From positions 1,178,001-1,242,000 of the forward strand of contig CAWIEF010000003.1 in the NCBI GenBank assembly GCA_963835135.1: a stretch of 64,000 nucleotides of DNA, written 5' to 3'. Below the pieces are notes generated by a model, which was not told where the DNA came from, did no database searches, and saw only the letters and a list, made by a program, of their open reading frames with translations. How positions within the stretch are numbered: the first letter of the stretch is position 1; the number at the start of each line of letters is the position of its first letter. The DNA is from JAVVHH01 sp963835135. Lineage in GTDB: Bacteria; Pseudomonadota; Alphaproteobacteria; Acetobacterales; Acetobacteraceae. Positions 34,811 through 42,825 of the stretch are shown here, piece by piece. The position numbers and the translations under genes were made by a program.

Positions 34811-35371
34811 TTAGGCGGCACCCTTCATGGCGTACTGCAGGCGTTGCAGACGGGACTTCAAACTCGTGTCGTACAGCCGCGCGCCGATGCGCACGACCAG
34901 GCCGCCGAGCAGGCTCGCATCGACGGTATCGCGGATGTTCACCGAACCATACCCGGCCTCGATCAACCGCGCCCGCAGCTGCTCGCGCTGCACGTCGGAC
35001 AGCGGATGCGCCGTCGTCACATGCGCGACCACCACGCCGCGCTTGGCCGCGACCAGCGCGGCAAACGCGGTGACGATCTGCCGCAGCGCCGACAGCCGGC
35101 GGTTGTTGGCCACCACGCCGACGAAGTCGCGCACCAGCTTGCCGAACCCCTGCTGCTCGAGCACCGCGTCCGCGGCGGCCCGCGCCTGCGTCACGTCGAT
35201 CAACGGGCTGGACAGCAGCCGCCGCATCTCGGGGCTCTGGTCGATCAGCGCGCCGAGGCTGTCCATCTCGGACACGGTCTGGTCGATCGCGCCGGTCTCG
35301 TCGGCCTGCGCATACAGGGCGGTCGCATAACGGTCGGCAACGCCGCCGGAGGTCGTCGTGCCAGAGGCCAC
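34811..35371 (-). CDS. atpH: F1F0 ATP synthase delta subunit
   Basis: A 186-residue delta subunit linking F1 to the peripheral stalk. It shows the N-terminal helical domain (GVADRYATALYAQADE) and the C-terminal VRIGARLYDTSLKSRLQRL. GTG at 35371 is chosen because AGGA lies about seven bases upstream and the length is normal; another GTG at 35407 would add 12 residues. It leads an atpH-atpA-atpG unit on the minus strand. Confidence 0.92.
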   Translation of the reverse strand: MASGTTTSGGVADRYATALYAQADETGAIDQTVSEMDSLGALIDQSPEMRRLLSSPLIDVTQARAAADAVLEQQGFGKLVRDFVGVVANNRRLSALRQIVTAFAALVAAKRGVVVAHVTTAHPLSDVQREQLRARLIEAGYGSVNIRDTVDASLLGGLVVRIGARLYDTSLKSRLQRLQYAMKGAA

Positions 35372-35610
35372 GCTGAACGTCCTGCTGAATATGTGTCTTG
35401 CCGGCACGAACTGCCGGTGGCCGCGCCTCTAACATGGTGTCCCGCGAGCGGCAACAGCCCAAGCGCATCGAACGCCGCCGCACACGCCCGCACGCTCGAT
35501 CATTTCGGCCTCCAGCAACCCTGCAATCCTGTTGCACCCGGCCAACGTCGCATGTCACGGTGCTGGTAATTCAAGGACCGGCTCGTTCGGTCCCAACAGG
35601 GAGAGACGAC
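35372..35610. other. Divergent intergenic region between atpH and a sugar ABC operon
   Basis: This 239-base stretch must contain the promoters for atpHAG to the left and for the binding-protein operon to the right. I see no confident sigma-70 boxes or operator palindromes. A strong GGGAGAG ribosome site precedes the right-hand gene. Confidence 0.4.
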
Positions 35611-36951
35611 ATGGGAGATGGCCTATCGCGCCGCGGCGCACTGAAGCTGGGCGCCGCCTCGGCCGCGCTCCCGCTGGTCCACATCCGCACCGCGGGCGCC
35701 GCCGGCAAGCTCAGCGCCGGGCTGTGGGATCATTGGGTGCCCGGCGCCAACGACACCATGACCAAGCTCGTCAAGCAATGGGCCGACGCCAACAAGGTCG
35801 ACGTCTCGATCGACTACATCACCTCGGTCGGCAACAAGAACCTGCTCACCCTGGCCGCCGAAGCCCAAGCCAAGTCCGGCCACGACATCCAGGCCTTCCC
35901 GACCTGGGAGGTCCGCAACAACGCCAACTCCCTCGAGCCGATGGACGACGTCATGAAGCGGCTCTCGGCCAAATACGGGCCGATCAACCCGATCGTCGAC
36001 TATCTCTCCAAGGAGAAGGACTCCTACAAGGCCGTCCCCGCCATCTCCGGCAGCCAGCTCAAGCCGGCCTGCTCGCGCATCAGCGTGTTCAAGCAGCAGA
36101 TGGGCATGGACCTGCCCGCCATCTTCCCGACCTCCGGTGCGATGGGCGCCGGCTACGATCAATGGAATTGGGACCAGTTCCTCGCCGCCGCCGAGAAGTG
36201 CAACAAGGCCGGGCTGCCGTTCGGCCTGCCCATGGGGCAGTTCAGCGATGCCGTCGACTGGGTCGGCACTTGCTTCGCAGGCTTCGGCGCCGAGCTCGTC
36301 AATGCCAAGGGCGAGGTCACCGTCAAGTCCGACAACGTCCGCAAAGTGCTCGAATACTTCAAGAAGCTGTCCCAGCACCTGCCGGGCGACGTCTGGAGCT
36401 GGGACGACGCGTCCAACAACCGCGCCCTGATCTCCGGCAAGTCCGCGCTGATCTTCAACCCACCCTCCGCCTGGGCCGTCGCCGTGCGCGACAACCCCGA
36501 TGTCGGCAAGGATTGCTGGACCCACCCCGGCCCGGCCGGCGAGAAGGGCCGCTTCACCCCCTACCTCCCCTACTTCTGGGGCGTCTGGAAGTTCGCCTCC
36601 AACAAGCAGGCCGCCAAGGACCTCATCGAGTTCCTCAGCGAGCGCGCCCAAGCCGAGCAGCTCTGCACCGCCACCCACGGCTACGACACCCCGCCCTTCG
36701 ACAGCATGCACGACTTCAAGGTCTGGCAGGAGGAAGGCCCGCCCAAGGGCACCGTCGCCAACTACCAGATCCGCGCCGAACAGAAGACCACCCCCTGGAT
36801 CGCCGCCTACCCCGCACCCCCCGAGGTCGCCGTGCAGATCTACAACCAGGCCACCATGACCAAGATGGTCGCCCGCATGTCCCAAGGCGGCAACTCCATC
36901 GAGAAGGTGATCGCCTGGGCCGAAGGCGAACTCGAAGGCTACACCCGCTAG
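35611..36951 (+). CDS. Sugar-type ABC transporter substrate-binding protein (family 1)
   Basis: A 446-residue periplasmic binding protein of the maltose/sugar class. The N-terminus has a twin-arginine signal (SRRGALKLGAASAALPL) and the mature part begins near AAGKLSAGLWDHWVPG. Family features are the hinge region around WNWDQFLAAAEKC and aromatic residues through WSWDD and the late YFWGVWKF. ATG at 35611 follows GGGAGAG by seven bases. It heads a three-gene operon with two permeases. Confidence 0.88.
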   Translation: MGDGLSRRGALKLGAASAALPLVHIRTAGAAGKLSAGLWDHWVPGANDTMTKLVKQWADANKVDVSIDYITSVGNKNLLTLAAEAQAKSGHDIQAFPTWEVRNNANSLEPMDDVMKRLSAKYGPINPIVDYLSKEKDSYKAVPAISGSQLKPACSRISVFKQQMGMDLPAIFPTSGAMGAGYDQWNWDQFLAAAEKCNKAGLPFGLPMGQFSDAVDWVGTCFAGFGAELVNAKGEVTVKSDNVRKVLEYFKKLSQHLPGDVWSWDDASNNRALISGKSALIFNPPSAWAVAVRDNPDVGKDCWTHPGPAGEKGRFTPYLPYFWGVWKFASNKQAAKDLIEFLSERAQAEQLCTATHGYDTPPFDSMHDFKVWQEEGPPKGTVANYQIRAEQKTTPWIAAYPAPPEVAVQIYNQATMTKMVARMSQGGNSIEKVIAWAEGELEGYTR

Positions 36952-36966
36952 CAAGGGAGGTAAGCG

Positions 36967-37902
36967 ATGGCCGACGGCACGATACTAGCGGGCCTGCCGC
37001 CCGCTACGGAGGTGAAGACCGGCAGCCTGCGCCGCTTCGCCCGCCGCCGCTCGACCATCGCCTTCCTGATGTGCCTGCCGCTCCTCGTCGTCGTGTTCAC
37101 CCTCGTGATCTACCCGGCCACCTACGCGATCTATCTCTCCATGCTCAACAAGAAGATGACCAAGTTCGTCGGGCTCGGGAACTACGCCTTCCTGCTCAAC
37201 CGGCCGACCTTCCAGACGGTCATCCTCCAGAGCGTCATCTTCGCCGTCTCCGCCGTGCTCCTCAAGGCGCTCATCGGCTTCATCCTCGCCCACCTGATGC
37301 AGAACGTCCCCAGCAACCGCCAGCGCATCTGGCGCGGCCTGCTGCTCGTCCCCTGGGTCATCCCGCTGGCCATGTCCACGCTCGGCTGGTGGTGGCTGTT
37401 CGACCCCTCCTATTCCGCCTTCAACTGGATCATCCAGGGCCTCGGCGGCCCCCAGATCCCCTGGCTCGGCGCCACCTGGTGGGCCCGCTTCTCCGTCATC
37501 CTGGTCAATGTCTGGTACGGCGCGCCGTTCTTCCTCATCATGTACATGGCCGCCCTCAAATCCGTCCCCGACCAGCTCTACGAGGCCGCCAGCATCGACG
37601 GCGCCGGGTTCTGGCAAAAGCTGTGGCACGTGACGCTGCCGATGATGCGCAACATCATCTCCATCACCATCCTGTTCAGCCTCATCATCACCTTCGCCAA
37701 CTTCGACATCGTCCGCATCCTCACCAACGGCGGCCCGCAGGATCAGACCCACGTGTTCGCCACCTACGCCTTCCAGGTCGGCATCCAATCCGGCGACATT
37801 CCGCTCGGCGCCTCGGTCAGCCTGTTCATGTTCCCCATCCTGGCGGTCATCGCCTTCTTCGTCCTGCGCGGCGTCACCCAGCGCTCCAAGGAAGCCATGT
37901 GA
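36967..37902 (+). CDS. Sugar-type ABC transporter permease (MalF-like)
   Basis: A 311-residue inner-membrane permease with six predicted helices. The N-terminus is cytoplasmic and basic (RRFARRRST) and the EAA loop reads YEAASIDGAGFWQKLWHVTLP. It is coupled to the binding protein (15-base gap with a GGGAGG ribosome site) and to the second permease (one base). It forms the heterodimeric channel with that partner. Confidence 0.92.
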   Translation: MADGTILAGLPPATEVKTGSLRRFARRRSTIAFLMCLPLLVVVFTLVIYPATYAIYLSMLNKKMTKFVGLGNYAFLLNRPTFQTVILQSVIFAVSAVLLKALIGFILAHLMQNVPSNRQRIWRGLLLVPWVIPLAMSTLGWWWLFDPSYSAFNWIIQGLGGPQIPWLGATWWARFSVILVNVWYGAPFFLIMYMAALKSVPDQLYEAASIDGAGFWQKLWHVTLPMMRNIISITILFSLIITFANFDIVRILTNGGPQDQTHVFATYAFQVGIQSGDIPLGASVSLFMFPILAVIAFFVLRGVTQRSKEAM

Positions 37903-37903
37903 C

Positions 37904-38794
37904 ATGAGCGCCACCACCCTGCCCGCTCTGCCGATCAAGCGCGCCCGCACCCAGGCCGACCGCAAGCGCAGCTACGCGCTCTGGGGCAGCTACGCCGCCC
38001 TCGGTCTGTTCGTGATCTTCTTCCTCACGCCGCCGTTCTACATGCTGGTCACCAGCTTCAAGACCGCCGGCGAGATCAGCGCCGAACACGGCAACCCCTG
38101 GATCGTGACCCGGCCCACGCTCAGCAACTACGCCGAACTCCTCACCAACGACCACTTCCTCGGCTTCTTCTGGAACTCCATCAAGGTCACGGTCTGCCTG
38201 GTCGTGCTCTCCATGGTCATCTCGGTCTTCGCCGCCTTCAGCCTCGCCCGCATGAAGTTCTTCGGCAGCGGCGTGCTCGCGACCGGCATCTTCCTCACCT
38301 ACCTCGTCCCCGAAAGCCTGCTCTTCATCCCGCTGTTCCAGATCGTCGGCGCCGTCGGGCTCATCAACAACGCCTGGGCCATGGTGCCGCTCTACCTCAC
38401 CCTCTCGGTCCCCTTCTGCACCTGGATCATGATCGGCTACTTCGCCTCCATCCCCAAGGAACTCGACGAAGCCGCCCTGATCGACGGCGCCACCTACATG
38501 CAGATGCTGTTCCGCATCTTCATCCCCGTCGCCCTCCCCGGCATCATCGCCGCCACCATCTTCGCCTTCACCGTCGGCTGGGGCACGTTCCTCTACCCGA
38601 TGGCCTACCTCTACAGCTCCGACCAGATGGTCCTCACCGTCGGCATCGTCAGCGACCTCATCCGTGCCGACGTGTTCCAATGGGGCAAGATCATGGCAGG
38701 CTCGCTACTCGCCGCAGCCCCGCCAGTATTAATCTACGCTTTCCTGATGGACTACTACATCGCCGGACTAACGGCGGGTGCAACAAAAGGGTAA
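37904..38794 (+). CDS. Sugar-type ABC transporter permease (MalG-like)
   Basis: A 296-residue permease with six helices; the EAA loop is ELDEAALIDGATYMQMLFRI, with PGIIAATIFAFTVGWG after it. It lies one base after the MalF-like gene. The operon stops here: no MalK-type ATPase follows, so a shared ATPase encoded elsewhere is needed. The substrate is unassigned; sugars, glycerol-3-phosphate and polyols are all possible. Confidence 0.92.
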   Translation: MSATTLPALPIKRARTQADRKRSYALWGSYAALGLFVIFFLTPPFYMLVTSFKTAGEISAEHGNPWIVTRPTLSNYAELLTNDHFLGFFWNSIKVTVCLVVLSMVISVFAAFSLARMKFFGSGVLATGIFLTYLVPESLLFIPLFQIVGAVGLINNAWAMVPLYLTLSVPFCTWIMIGYFASIPKELDEAALIDGATYMQMLFRIFIPVALPGIIAATIFAFTVGWGTFLYPMAYLYSSDQMVLTVGIVSDLIRADVFQWGKIMAGSLLAAAPPVLIYAFLMDYYIAGLTAGATKG

Positions 38795-38965
38795 TACTAA
38801 GTCGCACCCGCCACGGATTCGATCTCGACTCCGAAATGATCCATCTACTTTGCTTTATTAGTGGCCGTGCCAATTTGACTACTCCGCTCGATTATGGCCA
38901 ACCCTCCTCGCCGGCACAAAATGAGTGTGGCCCAGGGGGGCCCGTGGGGCCGGCGAGGAGTACGC
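38795..38965 (+). promoter_or_regulatory. Intergenic region upstream of the beta-helix protein
   Basis: This 171-base stretch is less GC-rich than its surroundings. A TTGACT word at 38875 resembles a -35 element, but no convincing -10 lies at the right distance. The clearest signal is GAGGAG at 38955-38960, five bases before the ATG of the next gene. Confidence 0.3.
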
Positions 38966-41362
38966 ATGACGACATTGACAGTCGGTAACGCCCAGCAGTT
39001 CAACACCCTGTCCGCCGCCGTCGCCGCCGCGAACCCCGGCGACACCATCGACCTCCAGGCCGGCACCTACACCAACGACTTTCCCGCCCAGATCAACGGC
39101 CTGACCATCGAAGGCGTCGGCGGAATCGCCAAACTGGTCGCCACCGCTCAGCCCGGCAACGGAAAGGCCATCCTCGACGTCGCCGGCAACACCACGCTCA
39201 AGAATCTCGACCTCTCCGGCGTGACCGTCCCCGACGCCAACGGCGCCGGCATCCGCTACGAGAGCGGCAACCTCGTCGTCCAGAACACCGCCATCCACGA
39301 CAACCAGAACGGCATCCTCGGCGCCCCCGACTCCGCCGGAACCATCACCATCGACAAGTCGGAAATCTACAACAACGGATCCGGAACCGGATTCACCCAC
39401 AACCTCTACATCGGCGACGTCGCGCAGTTCACGCTCACCAACAGCTACGTCCACGACGCCAACGTCGGCCACGAAATCAAGTCCCGCGCCGAGACCAACG
39501 TCATCACCAACGACCGGATCGACGACAACGGCAGCAACGCCTCCTACGGCATCGACCTGCCCAACGGCGGCAACGCCACCATCTCCGGCAACACGATCCA
39601 GAAAAGCGCCAACAGCGGCAACCGCGTCACCATCGCCTATGGCGAAGAGGGCTCGCCCCACCCCGGCACCGCCGTCAGCATCGCCAACAACACCTTCGTC
39701 AGTGACCAATCCGGGGCCGATGTCGTGTGGGACGCCACCGGCGTGCCCGTCTCCGCATCCGGCAACACGATCTTCGGCTACAGCCAGATCGACAAGGCCG
39801 GCAACGTCTCGGGCAGCGGCTTCAACACGACCAACGTCCGCCCGGCGCTCGACACCTCGTCGCCCATAAATCAACCCACCGGCTCCAGCGTCCCGGCTCC
39901 CACGCCGGCCCCGACGCCTACCCCAGCACCCAATCCCGTTCCGGCCCCGACGCCGGCCCCAACACCGACGCCTGCGCCCTCGGCCGACACCACTCCGCCC
40001 ACGATCACCGTCACGGAAAGCTCGTCCGGCACGACCAACGTCTCCACCGACCTCATCAGCGGGACCTACGCCGACATCGGCAGCGGCGTCGAGCGGGTGC
40101 AGATCTACGACAACTTCGACGGCCGGACCGTGGATTTTGGCAGCGCCACGCTCGCCGATGGCACCTTCAGCCTGACCGCCAGCCACCTGTCCGACGGCAC
40201 CCATTCCTTCTACGCCGTCGCCACCGACAACGCCGGCAATGACAGCCAAGCCATCTCGGCCGGCGCCGACCTCGTCGTCGACACGGCCAACACGTCGCCC
40301 AACGACCAGTCGGGCAACCCGGGCGTCCCAACGCCCACACCGGCGCCGACACCCACGCCGACACCGACGCCAACCCCGGCACCCACGCCGACACCGACAC
40401 CGACACCGACACCTGCCCCAACACCGACGCCTGCGCCCTCGGCCGACACCACTCCGCCCACGATCACCGTCACGGAAAGCTCGTCCGGCACGACCAACGT
40501 CTCCACCGACCTCATCAGCGGGACCTACGCCGACATCGGCAGCGGCGTCGGGCGGGTGCAGATCTACGACAACTTCGACGGCCGGACCGTGGATTTTGGC
40601 AGCGCCACGCTCGCCGATGGCACCTTCAGCCTGACCGCCAGCCACCTGTCCGACGGCACCCATTCCTTCTACGCCGTCGCCACCGACAACGCCGGCAATG
40701 ACAGCCAAGCCATCTCGGCCGGCGCCGACCTCGTCGTCGACACGACCGCCCCGGCCGGCGATGCGAACGGCACCTCGGGCGCCTCGGGCGGCAACTCTAA
40801 CCCGATCACGGTCCCGCCCGTGTCCGCAATCCAGTCGATCTCGGCGTCCGGACCCGGTGCTGTCACGGTTACCGGCACAGCCGCAGCCAACAGCACGGTG
40901 GACCTCTTCGACGAGGTGAACGGACGCGTCCAAGCCATCGGCACTGCCACCACGGACAGCAACGGCAGTTGGAGCATTACCAACGGCACCATCGGCACGT
41001 CGGCGGTGACCAGCTTCGCCGCACTCGCAGTCACCGGCAGCGGAGTCAGTCCCTCCGCCGGGTTGCTGATCCTGTCGAGCAATAACGATGACACGCTCGC
41101 CGGAACGGTCGGACCGGACGTCTTCGCCTTCCTCCCGGACCTCGGAAACGACGTCATCAATGGCTTCCAAACCACCGCGGCCGCCGGCGCCGGCCACGAT
41201 GTCGTCGACCTGAGCGGCACCGCTTACCGCTCCTTCGGCCAACTCCAACCCAACATCACCGGATCCGGCGCCGCCGTGATCCGCCTGGACGCCGCGGACA
41301 GCATCACCCTCTCCGGCGTGAGCCCATCCTCACTCCAAGCCAGCGACTTCCGTTTCTCCTAA
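38966..41362 (+). CDS. Secreted right-handed beta-helix protein with duplicated Ig-like modules
   Basis: A 798-residue, acidic, Asn/Thr/Gly-rich protein. Residues 1-300 read as a parallel beta-helix (AVAAANPGDTIDLQAGTY, then many short N-rich turns), as in surface polysaccharide-binding or lyase proteins. Two proline-threonine linkers (PTPAPTPTP) alternate with two nearly identical Ig-like modules (about 340-440 and 493-593), followed by a third, divergent module. The last 100 residues (NNDDTLAGTVGPDVFAF to DFRF) resemble C-terminal type I secretion/RTX regions. There is no N-terminal signal peptide, consistent with type I export. The ATG at 38966 has GAGGAG five bases upstream. No catalytic residues can be named. 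Confidence 0.8.
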   Translation: MTTLTVGNAQQFNTLSAAVAAANPGDTIDLQAGTYTNDFPAQINGLTIEGVGGIAKLVATAQPGNGKAILDVAGNTTLKNLDLSGVTVPDANGAGIRYESGNLVVQNTAIHDNQNGILGAPDSAGTITIDKSEIYNNGSGTGFTHNLYIGDVAQFTLTNSYVHDANVGHEIKSRAETNVITNDRIDDNGSNASYGIDLPNGGNATISGNTIQKSANSGNRVTIAYGEEGSPHPGTAVSIANNTFVSDQSGADVVWDATGVPVSASGNTIFGYSQIDKAGNVSGSGFNTTNVRPALDTSSPINQPTGSSVPAPTPAPTPTPAPNPVPAPTPAPTPTPAPSADTTPPTITVTESSSGTTNVSTDLISGTYADIGSGVERVQIYDNFDGRTVDFGSATLADGTFSLTASHLSDGTHSFYAVATDNAGNDSQAISAGADLVVDTANTSPNDQSGNPGVPTPTPAPTPTPTPTPTPAPTPTPTPTPTPAPTPTPAPSADTTPPTITVTESSSGTTNVSTDLISGTYADIGSGVGRVQIYDNFDGRTVDFGSATLADGTFSLTASHLSDGTHSFYAVATDNAGNDSQAISAGADLVVDTTAPAGDANGTSGASGGNSNPITVPPVSAIQSISASGPGAVTVTGTAAANSTVDLFDEVNGRVQAIGTATTDSNGSWSITNGTIGTSAVTSFAALAVTGSGVSPSAGLLILSSNNDDTLAGTVGPDVFAFLPDLGNDVINGFQTTAAAGAGHDVVDLSGTAYRSFGQLQPNITGSGAAVIRLDAADSITLSGVSPSSLQASDFRFS
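39961..40285 (+). repeat. Internal tandem module, copy 1
   Basis: The first copy of a 325-bp direct repeat inside the beta-helix protein gene, offset 459 bases (153 codons) from copy 2. By eye the copies differ at one base: A at 40092 versus G at 40551, changing Glu to Gly. Confidence 0.93.
40420..40744 (+). repeat. Internal tandem module, copy 2
   Basis: The second copy of the 325-bp direct repeat. The segment between the copies (40286-40419) encodes a proline-threonine linker made of short PTPAP and TPTP repeats, which would favour slippage or unequal exchange. Confidence 0.93.
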
Positions 41363-41381
41363 CCCGGCCGAAAGAGTGCGA

Positions 41382-41406
41382 GGTGAGGGCGCGGCGAGCC
41401 CTCACC
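41382..41406. terminator. Hairpin between convergent genes
   Basis: GGTGAGGGC and GCCCTCACC form a perfect 9-bp stem around seven bases. It lies between the beta-helix gene stop (41362) and the aminopeptidase stop (41402), covering the latter codon. It could terminate transcription from both sides; no T-run is present. Its GAGGG words resemble the REP-like elements elsewhere in the window. Confidence 0.55.
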
Positions 41407-42823
41407 CCACCTTCTCGAACCGATCCGCCACCAGCCGGTCCAGCAGCCGCGCCCCCCAGCCCGTCGGGCCCGCCGCATGCCGGTCATCTGCCGTCGCGTG
41501 CGCCTCCACCCCCGCGATGTCGAGATGCACCCACGGCATCTTGCCCGCGAACTCGCTCAGAAACGCCGCCGCGTGACACGCGTCCGGCTGCCGCGATCCC
41601 TCGCTGCATTGCCGCACGTCGGCGATCTCCGACTCCAGCACCTCCCGATACCCGGTCGCCAGCGGCATCCGCCACGCCCGCTCCCCCACCGCCGACCCGG
41701 CCGCCGCCACATGCGACGCCATGGCATCCTCCCCGGGAAACGACCCCACGAACATCCCCGCCATCTCGTGCCCCAGCGCCGTCACGATGCTCCCCGTCAG
41801 CGTCGCCAAGTCGATCGCCACCGCCGGCCGCACCCGGTCCTTCGTCCACAGCAGCGCGTCCGCCAGCACCAGCCGGCCCTCCGCATCCGTGTCGACGATC
41901 TCCACCGTCGTCCCATCATACAGCCGCAGCACGTCGCTCGGCCGATAGCTCGCCGCCCCGAACGCGTTCTCCGCCAACGCCAGCACCGCGATCGCCGGCG
42001 CCGGAGAGCGCCGCCGCGCCAGCGCCAGCATCGCCCCGGCGCACGCCGCCGCCCCCGCCATGTCGCCCCGCATCTCCCACATCCCGTCCGCAGGCTTGAT
42101 GCACAGCCCCCCGGTGTCGAACGTGATCCCCTTGCCCACGAACGCCACCGGCGCCGCATCCATCGTCCCGGCCCAGCGCAGCACCGCTAGGACGGGCGGG
42201 TTCACCGATCCCCCGCCCACCGCCAGGATGCCCCCCAGCCCCTGGCTCTGCAGCATCGCCGCATCCAGCACGTCGAGCACCAGCCCCTCCCGCTCGAGCC
42301 CGCGCAGCCGCTCGACCATCCCCGCCGGCGTCAGCGCGTTGCTCGGCTCCGCGACCAGGTCGCGCGCGAACATCGCCCCCGCGACCCCGGCCGACACGGT
42401 CTCCCAGGCCGCCTGCGCCGCCGCCGGGTCGTCCGTCATGATGTCGATCCGCTCGACCCGGCCCCGCTGCGGCACCGCGTCCGCCGGCTCCTCCCGCGTG
42501 AACCACCGGTCCAACCGCCAGCTCCGCAGCACCCCGCCCGCCGCCAGCGCCGCCGCCTCCGCGCCCGTGCACCCCCGCGCGTCGAGCGCCACATGCGTCA
42601 ACCACTGCAGTCGCGCGATGGCCAGCGCCCCCGCCGCCTCGAAATCGCGTCCGGCGCCCATCCCCAGCAGCAGCACCCGCCGCCGCCGGCCACCCACCTC
42701 GGCCACCTCGCCGAGCCGCCCGCCGAAGCCCGCCGCCGCCGCCCGCTTGGCCTTTGGCACCGCGCCGAACACCGGAACCGCCCGCGCCGGCGCGTCGCTC
42801 GTGCGCCCGAACCTGACCTCCAC
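41402..42823 (-). CDS. M17 leucyl aminopeptidase, divergent paralogue
   Basis: A 473-residue M17 family aminopeptidase that removes N-terminal residues from peptides. The zinc/catalytic motifs are kept: VGKGITFDTGG, MRGDMAGAAA and DTDAEGRL. The last has Asp instead of the usual Asn before TDAEGR. The N-terminal half is shorter and more divergent than its upstream paralogue. The start is GTG at 42823, two bases after the paralogue's stop and behind a GAGG site. Tandem order suggests a duplication followed by divergence of specificity. Confidence 0.86.
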   Translation of the reverse strand: MEVRFGRTSDAPARAVPVFGAVPKAKRAAAAGFGGRLGEVAEVGGRRRRVLLLGMGAGRDFEAAGALAIARLQWLTHVALDARGCTGAEAAALAAGGVLRSWRLDRWFTREEPADAVPQRGRVERIDIMTDDPAAAQAAWETVSAGVAGAMFARDLVAEPSNALTPAGMVERLRGLEREGLVLDVLDAAMLQSQGLGGILAVGGGSVNPPVLAVLRWAGTMDAAPVAFVGKGITFDTGGLCIKPADGMWEMRGDMAGAAACAGAMLALARRRSPAPAIAVLALAENAFGAASYRPSDVLRLYDGTTVEIVDTDAEGRLVLADALLWTKDRVRPAVAIDLATLTGSIVTALGHEMAGMFVGSFPGEDAMASHVAAAGSAVGERAWRMPLATGYREVLESEIADVRQCSEGSRQPDACHAAAFLSEFAGKMPWVHLDIAGVEAHATADDRHAAGPTGWGARLLDRLVADRFEKVG

Positions 42824-42825
42824 CC

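Noticed and set aside
38875..38903. TTGACT as a -35 promoter element before the beta-helix gene
   Set aside because: No acceptable -10 hexamer occurs 16-18 bases downstream.
39890..40440. Short regular repeats that might suggest a CRISPR array
   Set aside because: The units are in-frame proline-threonine codons of varying length with no unique spacers and no cas genes; it is a protein linker.
38879..41248. A 789-codon antisense frame opposite the beta-helix protein, rich in Gly, Asp and Val
   Set aside because: It is the mirror of a repetitive GC-rich gene; its repeats are explained by the sense-strand modules and it has no signal or domain.
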